In this document: piece by piece, positions 9,810 to 18,707 of the stretch
How the letters are laid out: every line of letters starts with the position of its first letter
Position numbering within the stretch: position 1 is the stretch's first letter
Assembly: GCF_001625085.1 (NCBI RefSeq)
Contig: NZ_BDAW01000002.1
Coordinates: forward strand, 88,468 to 152,467
DNA: 64,000 nucleotides
Direction of reading: 5' to 3'
Source: Nocardia acidivorans NBRC 108247
Lineage (GTDB): Bacteria; Actinomycetota; Actinomycetes; Mycobacteriales; Mycobacteriaceae
Translations under genes and position numbers: made by a program
Notes under the pieces: generated by a model
Database searches by the model: none
What the model was told of the DNA's origin: nothing
Seen by the model: the letters and a program-made list of their open reading frames with translations, nothing else

Positions 9810-10225
9810 ATCAACCCCCGTGTGCTTGAGCGGTCTGGTAGGACAGGCCGTAGTTTAGCGATCTTCCCCCGTGCCGCGCTCGGGCCTCGGAGAGCTCGCA
9901 CCCACCCAGCTTGGCGGTTACCTACCCATCCGGTTAGACGGTAACCGTACCCATTCGGCCCGGCCGCGGAATCCCGCCGGGCACGCGCATGCCGGGTCGG
10001 AGCGTGTTCCGGCCCACTACGAACAGGGCGTATTTGGTCGCATCTGGGGAAACGGGTAAGCTTTGTCGGCGGTGCACCTACCTGCTGGCTGTGGCATGTC
10101 CACGACTGCGTAAAGGAAGTATTGCACCGGGTCCACCGCAGTGCACCACTTGACTACGGCAGACCTATATAGACGTGATGAGCTCGAACCAACCAGGTTC
10201 AGCCTGAAACGGGATCGCGGAGGAT
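9810..10225. other. Intergenic region between divergent espI-like gene and infA (416 bp)
   Basis: Contains no convincing gene. It must carry the promoters of both the espI-like gene and the infA ribosomal operon. The last 80 bp are comparatively AT-rich, with TTGACT at 10150 and TATATAGA at 10166-10173, but the spacing (about 10-12 bp) is too short for a standard sigma-70-type promoter. No riboswitch or tRNA was recognised. Confidence 0.5.
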
Positions 10226-10447
10226 ATGGCGAAGAAGGAAGGGGCCATCGAGGTCGAGGGCCGGGTCATCGAACCATTGCCCAACGCGATGTTCCGGATT
10301 GAGCTGGAGAACGGTCACAAGGTTCTCGCGCACATCAGCGGCAAGATGCGGCAGCACTACATCCGTATTCTGCCCGAGGATCGCGTCGTCGTGGAGCTTT
10401 CGCCCTACGACTTGACCCGTGGTCGGATCGTCTACCGCTACAAGTGA
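10226..10447 (+). CDS. infA: Translation initiation factor IF-1
   Basis: 73 residues, the usual IF-1 length, with the S1-like OB fold: [40 protein letters not shown], and ending GRIVYRYK. It binds the 30S A site during initiation. A GCGGAGG-type ribosome site precedes the ATG. It heads the infA-rpmJ-rpsM-rpsK-rpsD-rpoA-rplQ cluster, as in other actinobacteria. Confidence 0.98.
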   Translation: MAKKEGAIEVEGRVIEPLPNAMFRIELENGHKVLAHISGKMRQHYIRILPEDRVVVELSPYDLTRGRIVYRYK

Positions 10448-10493
10448 TTTCCCTCGGGGGACGCTAGATTTCCGGAGCCGCGCGCTCCGGGTC

Positions 10494-10545
10494 TTCCCCG
10501 GCCATTCCGGCCGGGGAAAAACTGTGTTCACGGCCAGTGAACACA
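10494..10545 (+). promoter_or_regulatory. Two tandem perfect hairpins between infA and rpmJ
   Basis: Hairpin 1: TTCCCCGGCC (10494-10503) pairs perfectly with GGCCGGGGAA (10509-10518) across a 5-nt loop and is followed by AAA. Hairpin 2: TGTGTTCAC (10523-10531) pairs with GTGAACACA (10537-10545) across GGCCA. Both lie in the 119-nt gap ahead of rpmJ. They could attenuate or process the transcript, or the second could be a protein-binding palindrome. No T-run follows, so a simple intrinsic terminator is unlikely. Confidence 0.5.
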
Positions 10546-10566
10546 CGGAACCAGATTGGATCTGAC

Positions 10567-10680
10567 GTGAAGGTCAACCCCAGCGTCAAGCCGATCTGCG
10601 AGAAGTGCAAGGTGATCCGCCGTCACGGTCGGGTCATGGTGATCTGCGAGAACCTGCGCCACAAGCAGCGTCAGGGCTGA
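10567..10680 (+). CDS. rpmJ: 50S ribosomal protein L36
   Basis: 37 residues starting [19 protein letters not shown] and ending LRHKQRQG, the universal small zinc-ribbon protein. The ligands C11, C14, C27 and H32 are all present, so this is the zinc-binding C+ form. It starts with GTG and lies in the infA operon. It is short enough to be missed by length-filtered gene callers. Confidence 0.97.
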   Translation: MKVNPSVKPICEKCKVIRRHGRVMVICENLRHKQRQG

Positions 10681-10903
10681 TCTCGGTCTCATGCCGGATC
10701 GCCGGAGGCAACTCCGGTCGCTCACCAGCCAAGCACCGAACGCGATTCGGATTGGCAGATACACAGAAGTAACTCCCAGAGCCAGTCGCCGTTGTCGAGT
10801 CCTGTAGAGGGCGGATGGCGGCCTACCCCCGGTACGGAGGCCGGGGCCCCACTCGAGGGGACGGTCAGGGAGCAGACCTCCGCAACCATTAAGGAAATGC
10901 CAC
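10681..10903 (+). promoter_or_regulatory. Structured 223-nt leader upstream of rpsM
   Basis: Unusually long gap inside the ribosomal cluster. It holds a perfect hairpin, CCGGAG-GCAA-CTCCGG at 10702-10717, with a GNRA-type loop. A second GC-rich stretch with complementary G- and C-runs lies around 10828-10862. The position directly before rpsM-rpsK-rpsD-rpoA is where S4-mediated feedback acts on the alpha operon in other bacteria. A similar role here is inference; a separate promoter is also possible. Confidence 0.4.
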
Positions 10904-11275
10904 ATGGCACGTCTTATGGGCGTTGACCTCCCGCGCGAAAAGCGCATGGAGATCGCGCTGACTTACATCTTCGGCATTGGTCGCACCCGCGCCAAGGAGA
11001 TCCTGGAAGCCACCGGCGTCTCCGGTGACATCCGCTCCAAGGACCTCACCGATGAGCAGGTCACGGTTCTGCGTGACTACATCGAAAGCTCCGCTCTGAA
11101 GGTGGAAGGCGACCTGCGCCGCGAGGTTCAGGCCGATATCCGCCGCAAGATCGAGATCGGCTGCTACCAGGGTCTGCGCCACCGTCGTGGCCTGCCTGTG
11201 CGTGGCCAGCGGACCAAGACCAACGCCCGCACGCGCAAGGGTCCGAAGAAGACCGTCGCCGGCAAGAAGAAGTAG
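10904..11275 (+). CDS. rpsM: 30S ribosomal protein S13
   Basis: 123 residues beginning [19 protein letters not shown], with [10 protein letters not shown] and the basic [20 protein letters not shown] tail that contacts P-site tRNA and 16S rRNA. The length is normal for actinobacteria. A TAAGGAAAT ribosome site precedes it, and rpsK follows after 9 bp. Confidence 0.98.
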   Translation: MARLMGVDLPREKRMEIALTYIFGIGRTRAKEILEATGVSGDIRSKDLTDEQVTVLRDYIESSALKVEGDLRREVQADIRRKIEIGCYQGLRHRRGLPVRGQRTKTNARTRKGPKKTVAGKKK

Positions 11276-11284
11276 GGATAGCGT

Positions 11285-11698
11285 ATGCCTCCGAAGAGCC
11301 GGACCTCGGGTCCGAAGAAGACTCAGAAGTCGCGTCGCCGGGATAAGAAGAACGTCCCGCACGGCCACGCGCACATCAAGAGCACGTTCAACAACACCAT
11401 CGTGTCGATCACCGATCCGGCCGGAAACGTCATCTCTTGGGCGTCCTCGGGTCACGTCGGCTTCAAGGGTTCGCGTAAGTCGACCCCGTTCGCCGCGCAG
11501 CTCGCCGCCGAGAACGCTGCCCGCAAGGCGCAGGAGCACGGCGTCAAGAAGGTCGACGTGTTCGTGAAGGGCCCGGGTTCGGGCCGCGAGACCGCGATCC
11601 GTTCGCTCCAGGCCGCGGGCCTGGAGGTCGGCACGATCTCCGATGTCACCCCGCAGCCGCACAACGGCTGCCGTCCGCCCAAGCGGCGTCGCGTCTAA
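11285..11698 (+). CDS. rpsK: 30S ribosomal protein S11
   Basis: 137 residues. Diagnostic motifs are [38 protein letters not shown], and the C-terminal [16 protein letters not shown]. It forms part of the 30S platform. It lies between rpsM and rpsD with tight spacing, consistent with co-transcription. Confidence 0.98.
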   Translation: MPPKSRTSGPKKTQKSRRRDKKNVPHGHAHIKSTFNNTIVSITDPAGNVISWASSGHVGFKGSRKSTPFAAQLAAENAARKAQEHGVKKVDVFVKGPGSGRETAIRSLQAAGLEVGTISDVTPQPHNGCRPPKRRRV

Positions 11699-11722
11699 GC
11701 GGGAAGGAAAAGGTAGAGAATC

Positions 11723-12328
11723 ATGGCTCGTTATACAGGCCCCATCACCCGCAAGTCGCGTCGTCTCCGTGTTGACCTCGTTGGAGGCGACCAGGCGTTC
11801 GAGCGTCGTCCTTACCCGCCCGGCCAGCACGGCCGCGCGCGGATCAAGGAATCCGAATACCTCATGCAGCTGCAGGAGAAGCAGAAGGCTCGCTTCTCGT
11901 ACGGCGTCATGGAGAAGCAGTTCCGCCGCTACTACGAAGAGGCGAACCGCCAGAAGGGCAAGACCGGCGACAACCTGCTGCGTCTGCTCGAGACCCGTCT
12001 GGACAACGTCGTGTACCGCGCTGGTCTGGCCCGTACCCGTCGTCAGGCTCGTCAGCTCGTCAGCCACGGCCACCTCGTGGTCAACGGCGTGAAGGTCGAC
12101 GTCCCCAGCTACCAGGTTTCCCAGTACGACATCATCGATGTCAAGGAGAAGTCGCTGGGCACCCTGCCTTTCCAGGTTGCGCGCGAAACCGTTGGTGACC
12201 GCCCGGTTCCGGGTTGGCTCCAGGTCGTTCCCGGCCGTCTTCGCATTCTGGTGCACCAGCTCCCCGAGCGTGCGCAGATCGATGTTCCGCTGCAGGAACA
12301 GCTGATCGTCGAGTTCTACTCGAAGTAA
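11723..12328 (+). CDS. rpsD: 30S ribosomal protein S4
   Basis: 201 residues. It has MARYTGPITRKSRRL, ESEYLMQLQEKQKARFSYG, LETRLDNVVYRAGLA and the S4 RNA-binding fold (RQARQLVSHGHLVVNGVKVD). It is a primary 16S rRNA binder that nucleates 30S assembly. No N-terminal zinc-finger cysteines are visible, so this is the zinc-independent form. GGAAGGAAAAGG precedes the ATG. Confidence 0.98.
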   Translation: MARYTGPITRKSRRLRVDLVGGDQAFERRPYPPGQHGRARIKESEYLMQLQEKQKARFSYGVMEKQFRRYYEEANRQKGKTGDNLLRLLETRLDNVVYRAGLARTRRQARQLVSHGHLVVNGVKVDVPSYQVSQYDIIDVKEKSLGTLPFQVARETVGDRPVPGWLQVVPGRLRILVHQLPERAQIDVPLQEQLIVEFYSK

Positions 12329-12365
12329 TAGGGGCGCTGACGCGCCGCTGGTGGATGACCACAAT

Positions 12366-12471
12366 GTGGGGGCTCACGCCCCCACCCCTCCGGGATCAGG
12401 GTCCGGCCCTGAATCCGAAAGGGTTGTGGTACTTCACTTTTCCAGTCGTGAGCGTCAAATAGCGGACGCTC
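12366..12471 (+). promoter_or_regulatory. Three consecutive hairpins in the rpsD-rpoA gap
   Basis: Perfect stem GTGGGGGC-TCAC-GCCCCCAC at 12366-12385; CAGGG-TCCGG-CCCTG at 12397-12411; and GAGCGTC (12450-12456) with GACGCTC (12465-12471), which ends just before the GAAGGAGGAG ribosome site of rpoA. None is followed by a T-run. The last stem abuts the ribosome site and could influence rpoA translation. The first could act as partial terminator or processing site, separating ribosomal-protein from RNA-polymerase expression (inferred). Confidence 0.5.
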
Positions 12472-12487
12472 GAAGGAGGAGAAATCC

Positions 12488-13546
12488 ATGCTGATTTCAC
12501 AGCGACCGACACTGACCGAAGAGGTTGTGTCCGAGAACCGGTCGCGGTTCACCATCGAACCGCTGGAGCCGGGTTTCGGTTACACCCTCGGTAACTCGCT
12601 GCGCCGCACGCTGCTGTCCTCGATCCCGGGGGCTGCCGTTACGAGCATTCGTATCGACGGCGTGCTGCACGAGTTCACCACGGTTCCGGGCGTGAAGGAA
12701 GATGTCACCGACATCATCCTGAACCTCAAGGGCCTGGTTGTCTCGTCCGAAGAGGACGAGCCGGTCACCATGTACGTCCGCAAGCAGGGCCCGGGCACCG
12801 TCACCGGCGGGGATATCGTCCCCCCGGCCGGCGTGACCGTGCACAACCCGGACATGCACATCGCGACCCTGAACGACAAGGGCAAGCTGGAGATCGAGCT
12901 CGTTGTCGAGCGCGGTCGCGGCTACGTTCCTGCCGTGCAGAACAAGGCGTCGGGTGCGGAAATCGGCCGGATCCCGGTGGATTCGATCTACTCGCCGGTT
13001 CTGAAGGTGACCTACAAGGTCGAGGCGACTCGTGTCGAGCAGCGCACCGACTTCGACCGGCTCATCCTGGATGTCGAGACCAAGAACTCGATCTCCGCGC
13101 GGGATGCGCTGGCGTCGGCGGGCAAGACCCTGGTCGAACTGTTCGGTCTCGCTCGCGAGCTGAACGTCGAGGCCGAGGGCATCGAGATCGGCCCGAGCCC
13201 GGCCGAGGCGGACCACATCGCCTCGTTCGGTCTGCCGATCGAGGACCTCGATCTGACCGTGCGGTCGTACAACTGCCTCAAGCGCGAGGGAGTGCACACC
13301 GTCGGCGAGCTGGTCGCCCGCACCGAATCGGATCTGCTGGATATCCGTAACTTCGGCCAGAAGTCCATCGACGAGGTCAAGGTCAAGCTGCATTCGCTTG
13401 GTCTGTCTCTCAAGGACTCCCCGGCCTCCTTCGATCCGTCCTCCGTCGTCGGTTACGACGCGGCGAGCGGCACCTGGAGCGACAGCGGTTCGTTCAGCGA
13501 CACCGACAGCGGCGAGCAGGACTACGCCGAGACCGAACAGCTTTAG
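12488..13546 (+). CDS. rpoA: DNA-directed RNA polymerase alpha subunit
   Basis: 352 residues. The N-terminal assembly domain ([38 protein letters not shown]) is joined through an acidic linker to the alpha-CTD ([37 protein letters not shown]). The tail is acidic and Ser-rich, as in actinobacteria. It dimerises to nucleate core polymerase, and the CTD contacts UP elements and activators. A strong AAGGAGGAG lies 9 nt upstream. Confidence 0.99.
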   Translation: MLISQRPTLTEEVVSENRSRFTIEPLEPGFGYTLGNSLRRTLLSSIPGAAVTSIRIDGVLHEFTTVPGVKEDVTDIILNLKGLVVSSEEDEPVTMYVRKQGPGTVTGGDIVPPAGVTVHNPDMHIATLNDKGKLEIELVVERGRGYVPAVQNKASGAEIGRIPVDSIYSPVLKVTYKVEATRVEQRTDFDRLILDVETKNSISARDALASAGKTLVELFGLARELNVEAEGIEIGPSPAEADHIASFGLPIEDLDLTVRSYNCLKREGVHTVGELVARTESDLLDIRNFGQKSIDEVKVKLHSLGLSLKDSPASFDPSSVVGYDAASGTWSDSGSFSDTDSGEQDYAETEQL

Positions 13547-13593
13547 GCCGGATGGGGCGGGCGCCCCGACGGTCTTAGACACAGGAGATTCCA

Positions 13594-14115
13594 ATGCCCA
13601 AGCCCAAGAAGGGTGCTCGCTTCGGCGGGTCGGCGTCGCACCAGAAGGCGATCTTCGCCAACCTGGCGACGGCGCTCTTCGAGCACGGTCGCATCACGAC
13701 CACCGAGTCCAAGGCCAAGGCGCTGCGCCCCTACGCCGAGAAGCTTGTCACCAAGGCGAAGGCCGGCACCCTTGCCGACCGTCGCGAGGTGATGAAGGTG
13801 ATCCGCTCCAAGGACGTCGTGCACGCTCTGTTCGCGGAGATCGGCCCGTCGTTCGAGGGTCGTGAGGGTGGCTACACCCGCATCATCAAGACCATCCCGC
13901 GCAAGGGTGACAACGCTCCGATGGCGATCATCGAGCTGGTCCGCGAGAAGACCGTGACCAACGAGGCCGATCGTGCCCGTCGTGTCGCCGCTTCGCAGAA
14001 GGCCACCGAGGCTCCGGCCGAGGAGACCAAGGTCGAAGAGGCCGAGGTCGAAGAGGCCGAGGTCGTCGCCGAGGCTCCGGCCGAGGCCGCTGCCGAGGAG
14101 AAGAAGGAAGACTAG
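13594..14115 (+). CDS. rplQ: 50S ribosomal protein L17
   Basis: 173 residues. The L17 core is [40 protein letters not shown] and [19 protein letters not shown], ending near residue 130. A Glu/Ala/Lys extension with [10 protein letters not shown] repeats follows, typical of mycobacteria and nocardiae. It is the last gene of the cluster before a terminator. Confidence 0.98.
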   Translation: MPKPKKGARFGGSASHQKAIFANLATALFEHGRITTTESKAKALRPYAEKLVTKAKAGTLADRREVMKVIRSKDVVHALFAEIGPSFEGREGGYTRIIKTIPRKGDNAPMAIIELVREKTVTNEADRARRVAASQKATEAPAEETKVEEAEVEEAEVVAEAPAEAAAEEKKED

Positions 14116-14135
14116 TCTTCCCGACTCATTCCATG

Positions 14136-14173
14136 AGGAAGCCCGCCGTCCCCTCCGGGTCGGCGGGCTTCCT
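14136..14173 (+). terminator. Intrinsic-type terminator after rplQ
   Basis: A 12-bp perfect GC-rich stem (14136-14147 with 14162-14173) encloses a 14-nt loop, starting 20 nt after the rplQ stop. Only a short T-rich tail follows, as is common in actinobacteria. The hairpin overlaps an open upstream extension of truA, which argues that truA starts downstream of it. Confidence 0.75.
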
Positions 14174-14195
14174 TCATGTTAACCAGGAGATCGCT

Positions 14196-15047
14196 GTGAC
14201 CGTGGACGATCAGGCGCCGGAGCCGATTTCGGTTCGGGTACGGCTCGACATCAGCTATGACGGCACCGACTTCACCGGCTGGGCCCGCCAGCCCGGTCTG
14301 CGCACCGTGCAGGGCGTACTGGAGGAGGCGCTGAGCAAGGTGCGGCGCGAGCCCATCGTGTTGACCGTGGCCGGGCGCACCGATGCCGGTGTGCACGCCG
14401 AGGGTCAGGTCGCGCATTTCGATACGCACGGCGAGGTGGACGGCCCGCGGCTGGTGCACCGGCTGGCGCGATTCCTGCCGAAGGATGTGCGCGTCAAGGA
14501 TGTTCGGCTCGCGCCGCCGGAGTTCGACGCCCGGTTCTCCGCCATTCGACGGCATTACGCGTATCGCCTGACCACCGCTGCGTACGGCGCGGAACCGCTG
14601 CGGTCCCGGTATATCGTGCCGTGCCGCCCCGGGGCGGATCTGGAGGCGATGGCCGCCGCGTCCCGAAAGCTATTGGGACTGCATGATTTCGCGGCCTTCT
14701 GCCGCCGCCGCGAGGGTGCGACCACCATTCGCGAGCTCCAGCGCTTCGACTGGGAGCGCGAGGGCGACCTGCTCACCGCGTATGTCTCCGCGGACGCCTT
14801 CTGCTGGTCCATGGTGCGCAGTCTGGTCGGCGCGGTGCTCTCGGTAGGCGAGGGGCGGCGGACGCCGGAGTGGGTCGCCGGACTGCTGAACGAGCGCGAG
14901 CGCGCCAGTGCGGTGACGGTCGCGCCCGCGCACGGTTTGAGTCTGGTCGCCGTGGACTATCCGGCAGATTCGGACTTGGCCGCACGCAATGCGGCGACCC
15001 GTGAAATACGTACCGTGTCCGATTCTTCGGGGTGCTGCGGAGAGTGA
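14196..15047 (+). CDS. truA: tRNA pseudouridine(38-40) synthase TruA
   Basis: About 283 residues. It isomerises uridines 38-40 in tRNA anticodon arms. [18 protein letters not shown] opens the fold; [14 protein letters not shown] holds the catalytic Asp (about residue 63); HDFAAFCRR and [20 protein letters not shown] complete the family pattern. The GTG at 14196 is chosen because AGGAG lies just upstream. An earlier in-frame ATG falls inside the rplQ terminator stem. It follows rplQ as in mycobacteria. Confidence 0.95.
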   Translation: MTVDDQAPEPISVRVRLDISYDGTDFTGWARQPGLRTVQGVLEEALSKVRREPIVLTVAGRTDAGVHAEGQVAHFDTHGEVDGPRLVHRLARFLPKDVRVKDVRLAPPEFDARFSAIRRHYAYRLTTAAYGAEPLRSRYIVPCRPGADLEAMAAASRKLLGLHDFAAFCRRREGATTIRELQRFDWEREGDLLTAYVSADAFCWSMVRSLVGAVLSVGEGRRTPEWVAGLLNERERASAVTVAPAHGLSLVAVDYPADSDLAARNAATREIRTVSDSSGCCGE

Positions 15048-15339
15048 GCGCTATCGTGTTCGAATTCGCCTATCGCGGAGCATGATTCGCGAATTCGCTG
15101 GATTTCGCGGAATCTGCGGGATGTTCGATGCGCACCGCCGCCGATTCCGGATCTCGCCGTGAATCCTCAACTCTGCGGTGAGGATTCGTTCTGCGAGTTG
15201 CAATGGGCTCGATCGCCGATCGCCGTCCGCACGCCTCGGTAGTTCGGACACACCGGTGAATTCGGGCGCGCGGTCCGAAAGTTGAAATATGTGAAGGGAT
15301 TTCGACTTTCACCCCGCCCAAAGGTGCGACAATCGGCCA

Positions 15340-16305
15340 ATGAGCGGCGGCTTGGAACCCGCAGTGGTGGAGGTGCGGTCCATGCCCGAGGTCTCCGAAC
15401 AGGAGACGTTCGAGCAGTGGGAGGCCGCCGTGGCGCGGGCGTACGTACCGCTGGTGGTGACGCCGGTGCGATCCGGGGACTTCCGAGCGCGAATAGTGCA
15501 GTCCCGGTTCGACGATATGGATGTCTCCACCGTCACCGCGAGCGGTCAGCACATCACCCGCATTCCCCGGCTGATCCACGAACCGGAGGAGCCGATCCTG
15601 TTCGCCACCGTGACCACGCACGGGCGCGGCTGGCTGTCGCAGGACGGCCGGGTCGGTGAGATGGCGGACGGCGGGCTCATGCTCTATGTGAGTTCGCGTC
15701 CCTTCACCGCGCATTTCGATCAGAACTGGGGCGTGGTGGCCGTCCAGGTGCCGCTGTCGCAGGTGGTGGGCGCCTCCGGGGTCGCCTCGGATCGGCTGCC
15801 GACCGCGGTGCGCTTCCCGCCGGAGGGCGCGGCCGGGATAGTCGGCCGATTCTTCTGCGGGCTCGCGCAATTGCAGTACACCGCGCCGGAGCAGGCGGCG
15901 GTGCTGGCCCGGCACGGCACCGGTTTGCTGGCCTCGGTGGTGCAGTTGGCGGCGGGGGATGTGCCGCATGACGAACCCGGACAGGTGCTCACCAAACAGC
16001 AGGCGCTGGCGTACATCCAGCAGCATTACGCCGATCCCGGGCTCACGGTGGATCGGGTGGCCGCGGCGTGCGCGGTCTCCCGGCGCACGCTGTATCGCAT
16101 GTTCGAGGATGGTGGGGACGGGTTGGCGGTGCTGCTGCGGCGGATGCGGATCGAGCGCGCCCTCGCCTTGATCCGGACAGATCCGACAAGGCCGTTGCTC
16201 TCCATCGCGCGGGCCGCCGGATTCGTCTCCGAGCGCCAGTTCTATCGGGCCTTCAAACGCGAGATCGGAATGACACCGGGCGAATTCCGCACCGTGCATG
16301 CATGA
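15340..16305 (+). CDS. AraC-family regulator 1 of the nitrilase-like cluster
   Basis: 321 residues. The N-terminal ~190 residues (ETFEQWEAAVARAYVPLVV, then RARIVQSRFDDMDVS) match the cupin-like AraC-binding domain seen in FeaR/NitR-type regulators. Residues ~218-318 carry the double helix-turn-helix (LTVDRVAAACAVSRRTLYRM, then ARAAGFVSERQFYRAFKREI and the MTPGEFR end). It is paralogous to the two AraC-type genes that follow. From family knowledge, such proteins activate amine or nitrile catabolism genes (NitR of Rhodococcus). The 292-bp gap from truA holds no other recognisable gene. Confidence 0.88.
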   Translation: MSGGLEPAVVEVRSMPEVSEQETFEQWEAAVARAYVPLVVTPVRSGDFRARIVQSRFDDMDVSTVTASGQHITRIPRLIHEPEEPILFATVTTHGRGWLSQDGRVGEMADGGLMLYVSSRPFTAHFDQNWGVVAVQVPLSQVVGASGVASDRLPTAVRFPPEGAAGIVGRFFCGLAQLQYTAPEQAAVLARHGTGLLASVVQLAAGDVPHDEPGQVLTKQQALAYIQQHYADPGLTVDRVAAACAVSRRTLYRMFEDGGDGLAVLLRRMRIERALALIRTDPTRPLLSIARAAGFVSERQFYRAFKREIGMTPGEFRTVHA

Positions 16306-16661
16306 TTCGCTGTGCGGTTCGCGGAATGCGTGCTCGCGTCCGGTGGATCGGCCGCGCGGTGCCGTCGCGTCCGCCTGACGTCAATGGTCAGTGAGTTGGC
16401 ACGGCAGGGCAGTCACACCGTGGCAACCCGTGTGAATACTTGTGGGGCACTGGGTTCGCTCCGCTCGTGGCTTCGGCACGGTCGTCGATGATGCCGATGT
16501 GCCTGGCGGGCGATGCGGAGACGCCGCCCGGTCGTTTTGCCGAGCCGCCGACGACCGGGTCGGCGTACTGCCCGGAATTATCTGGTAACTGGTCCGGTTC
16601 GCCGGGTTCAAACAGGTTCAATACATGTTTGCTGGAGCCCGGGGAATGGGATGATGCTGGA
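16306..16661 (+). other. Intergenic region between AraC genes 1 and 2 (356 bp)
   Basis: No gene with a convincing start and coding pattern was found. The frame of the second AraC gene is open back to 16440, but that part resembles no family. The last 60 bp carry the direct/inverted repeat listed separately and are the probable promoter of araC2 and the nitrilase-like gene behind it. Confidence 0.45.
16605..16631 (+). promoter_or_regulatory. 10-bp direct repeat and inverted repeat upstream of AraC gene 2
   Basis: GGTTCAAACA at 16605 is followed directly by GGTTCAATAC at 16615, an 8-of-10 match exactly one helical turn apart. CAAACA (16609) and TGTTTG (16626) also form an inverted repeat. The site is 31-57 bp before the chosen GTG start. 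It is a plausible operator for one of the AraC-type proteins, inferred from position and spacing. Confidence 0.35.
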
Positions 16662-17642
16662 GTGGGAAACGCGGCAACCGCCAGCGCCGAGGTCTGCTCG
16701 AGCTCGGATACTTCGGCGCGCCAGGCGTTCGAGCAGTGGGAGGCCATCGTCTCCGACGCTGTGCTGCCCTCATCCATCGAGCCACTGGCCTCGGGGCACT
16801 GGCACGGAAAAGTGAGCACCACCCAGTTCGATCGCTCCAGTTTCACCCTCATGTCCGCCAGCGCGCAGCGGGTCATGCGCACCCGGCGTCAGATCGAACA
16901 GGCCAGCGCCGAATTCCTGCTGGTGAATATTGTTGTGGAGGGCTCGAACTGGACCGAGCAGAACGGCCGGGTGGCCGATACGCCCGCCGGGTCCATCGTC
17001 TTCTTCGACAGCGCCCGCCCGCTGGACAGTCGCACCACCGATAACGCGGTCTCGGCCATCGTGCGCGCGCCCATGCATCTGGTACTCGAGCACGCCGGTC
17101 TGGTGCGCGACGAACTGCCGCTCGCCACGCCGATGCGGACGACCGGTGCGCTCGGCGTGGTGGCCAGCTTCTTCCGCGGTCTGGCCGAACTGCCGCCCGA
17201 TGAGACCACCCAGGCGGCAACGGTTCTGGACTCGGAGATCGCGGGCATGCTCTCCTCCGCGGTGCTGCTGGCCACCGGGCGCAGCTCGCCCGCCCCCTCG
17301 GATTCGCTGTATACGCGCCAGCAGGTGCTGGCCTACCTCCGCAAGCGCTACACCGATCCCGAGCTCACCGTGGACGAGGTGGCGCATGCCTGCCTGGTCT
17401 CGCGGCGCACGCTGTATCGCCTGTGCGAGGGCTTCGGCGGTCCGGCGGCGCTGGTGCGGCGGATGCGGGTGGAGCATGCCCGGCGACTGCTGCGCGCCGA
17501 TATGAACCGGCCGCTGGCGGCGGTGGCCGCCGCCTCCGGATTCGCCACCGACCGGCACTTCTACCGCGCTTTCCGGGATGAGACCGGGCAGACGCCAGGC
17601 CAATTCCGCGCCAAATTGGACCCGGGCACTCCCCGTCCGTAG
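16662..17642 (+). CDS. AraC-family regulator 2 of the nitrilase-like cluster
   Basis: About 326 residues from GTG (VGNAATASAEVCSSSDTSA). This start is chosen because it aligns the ARQAFEQWEAIVSDAV opening with the two paralogues. The cupin-like domain (STTQFDRSSFTLMSAS, then PAGSIVFFDSARPL) is followed by the C-terminal HTH pair (LTVDEVAHACLVSRRTLYRL, AAASGFATDRHFYRAFRDET, GQTPGQFR). It precedes the first nitrilase-like gene by 86 bp, a likely transcription unit. Confidence 0.86.
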   Translation: MGNAATASAEVCSSSDTSARQAFEQWEAIVSDAVLPSSIEPLASGHWHGKVSTTQFDRSSFTLMSASAQRVMRTRRQIEQASAEFLLVNIVVEGSNWTEQNGRVADTPAGSIVFFDSARPLDSRTTDNAVSAIVRAPMHLVLEHAGLVRDELPLATPMRTTGALGVVASFFRGLAELPPDETTQAATVLDSEIAGMLSSAVLLATGRSSPAPSDSLYTRQQVLAYLRKRYTDPELTVDEVAHACLVSRRTLYRLCEGFGGPAALVRRMRVEHARRLLRADMNRPLAAVAAASGFATDRHFYRAFRDETGQTPGQFRAKLDPGTPRP

Positions 17643-17728
17643 CTCGGCACGGGATGTCGCTGCACCCGGCAGCCGTTCGGCGAAGGGTGATGGCACAGAT
17701 CATCCCGATCGTGCCGAAGGGAGCCGAG

Positions 17729-18586
17729 GTGCCGACGAAGGTGCGGGTAGCAGCCATCCAAGCCGAACCGCGGTGGTTGGATCTGCGCGCGGGCGTGCAG
17801 CAGGCGATCGAGCTCATCGAGGCGGCGGCGGTCGGCGGCGCACAGCTGGTCGCGTTCCCGGAGACCTTCCTGCCCGGCTATCCCTGGTGGCTGTGGCTGG
17901 ATGCGGTGAGCTGGGGCCCGGGTTTCTTCGCGCGGTACCGCACCAACTCATTGACCGTGGGGCGCACCGAGTTTCGGCGGATCGCCGATGCCGCGCGCCG
18001 GCATCGCATCCATGTGCTGCTCGGTTTCAGTGAGCGCTGCGGGAGTTCGCTGTACATGTCGCAGTGCCTCATCGACGATCGGGGCGTCTTGGCGGGGGTG
18101 CGGCGCAAGCCCGAGCTGACACCCTTGGAGCACAGGATCTTTCGCTGCGGTGAGATCACCGAGCCGTATGTCTTCCGCACCGATATCGGCCGCATCGGCG
18201 TCCAGGGCGGGTCGGAGCAACTGCATCTGCCCGCCCGGCGGGAGCTGGAGCGCACCGGCGCACAGGTGCATATCGTGTCGTGGCCCGGGTTCATCGTCGC
18301 CCGCGATGTGGATTGGGGTGTGCGCGTGAACAATGCGGCCACGCTCTGGTACGCGGTGGTCGGAAATCTGAATGTGATCGCGGCCTGTTCGGTGATGGAT
18401 GTGGCCGGCAGTGAGAGTCGGCGTGGCGGCGTGGCACCCGCCAAACAGCTGGTGCGCGGCCCGGGCGGCCATTCGCGCATTTACGCGCCCGGCGGAGCGG
18501 AGTTGGCGAGTCCGTTGCACGGCCACGAGCAGGGAATCCTGTACGCGGACTTGGAGTTGGACCTGAGTTGCGAGTCCGCTGCCTAG
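17729..18586 (+). CDS. Nitrilase-fold protein lacking the catalytic cysteine (1)
   Basis: About 285 residues of the carbon-nitrogen hydrolase superfamily, nitrilase branch: VRVAAIQAEPRWLDL, LVAFPETFLPGYPWW, LLGFSERCGSSLYMSQ, VRRKPELTPLEHRIF, VHIVSWPGF. Glu45, Lys127 and Glu134 of the catalytic set are kept. The nucleophile motif normally read as GALNCWEH is GVQGGSEQ, with Gly161 (GGG, 18209-18211) replacing Cys. No nitrile or amide hydrolysis by the usual thioester mechanism is expected. The GTG after AAGGGAG is preferred because it gives the same 14-residue opening as the second copy; in-frame ATGs lie upstream at 17654 and 17690. It probably acts as a binding or regulatory protein (inferred). 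Confidence 0.85.
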   Translation: MPTKVRVAAIQAEPRWLDLRAGVQQAIELIEAAAVGGAQLVAFPETFLPGYPWWLWLDAVSWGPGFFARYRTNSLTVGRTEFRRIADAARRHRIHVLLGFSERCGSSLYMSQCLIDDRGVLAGVRRKPELTPLEHRIFRCGEITEPYVFRTDIGRIGVQGGSEQLHLPARRELERTGAQVHIVSWPGFIVARDVDWGVRVNNAATLWYAVVGNLNVIAACSVMDVAGSESRRGGVAPAKQLVRGPGGHSRIYAPGGAELASPLHGHEQGILYADLELDLSCESAA

Positions 18587-18707
18587 CGATTTCTCTGAGC
18601 AGAGGTGGCGCGGTCCGTCAATCCACGGCCGCAGTGATTTTCGGCTATTGGCCGTGCGTTGGTGAATCTGACACACTGCCCGGTATTCGGTCGGGCAGAG
18701 GCCGTCG

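Noticed and set aside
10150..10173. Sigma-70-type promoter TTGACT / TATATAGA before infA
   Set aside because: The spacing is only about 10-12 bp instead of 16-18, so the two hexamers cannot be one standard promoter; noted in the gap description only.
17654..17728. Upstream ATG starts for pseudo-nitrilase 1
   Set aside because: The extra 25 residues match no family member and lack a good ribosome site; the GTG at 17729 has AAGGGAG and aligns with copy 2.
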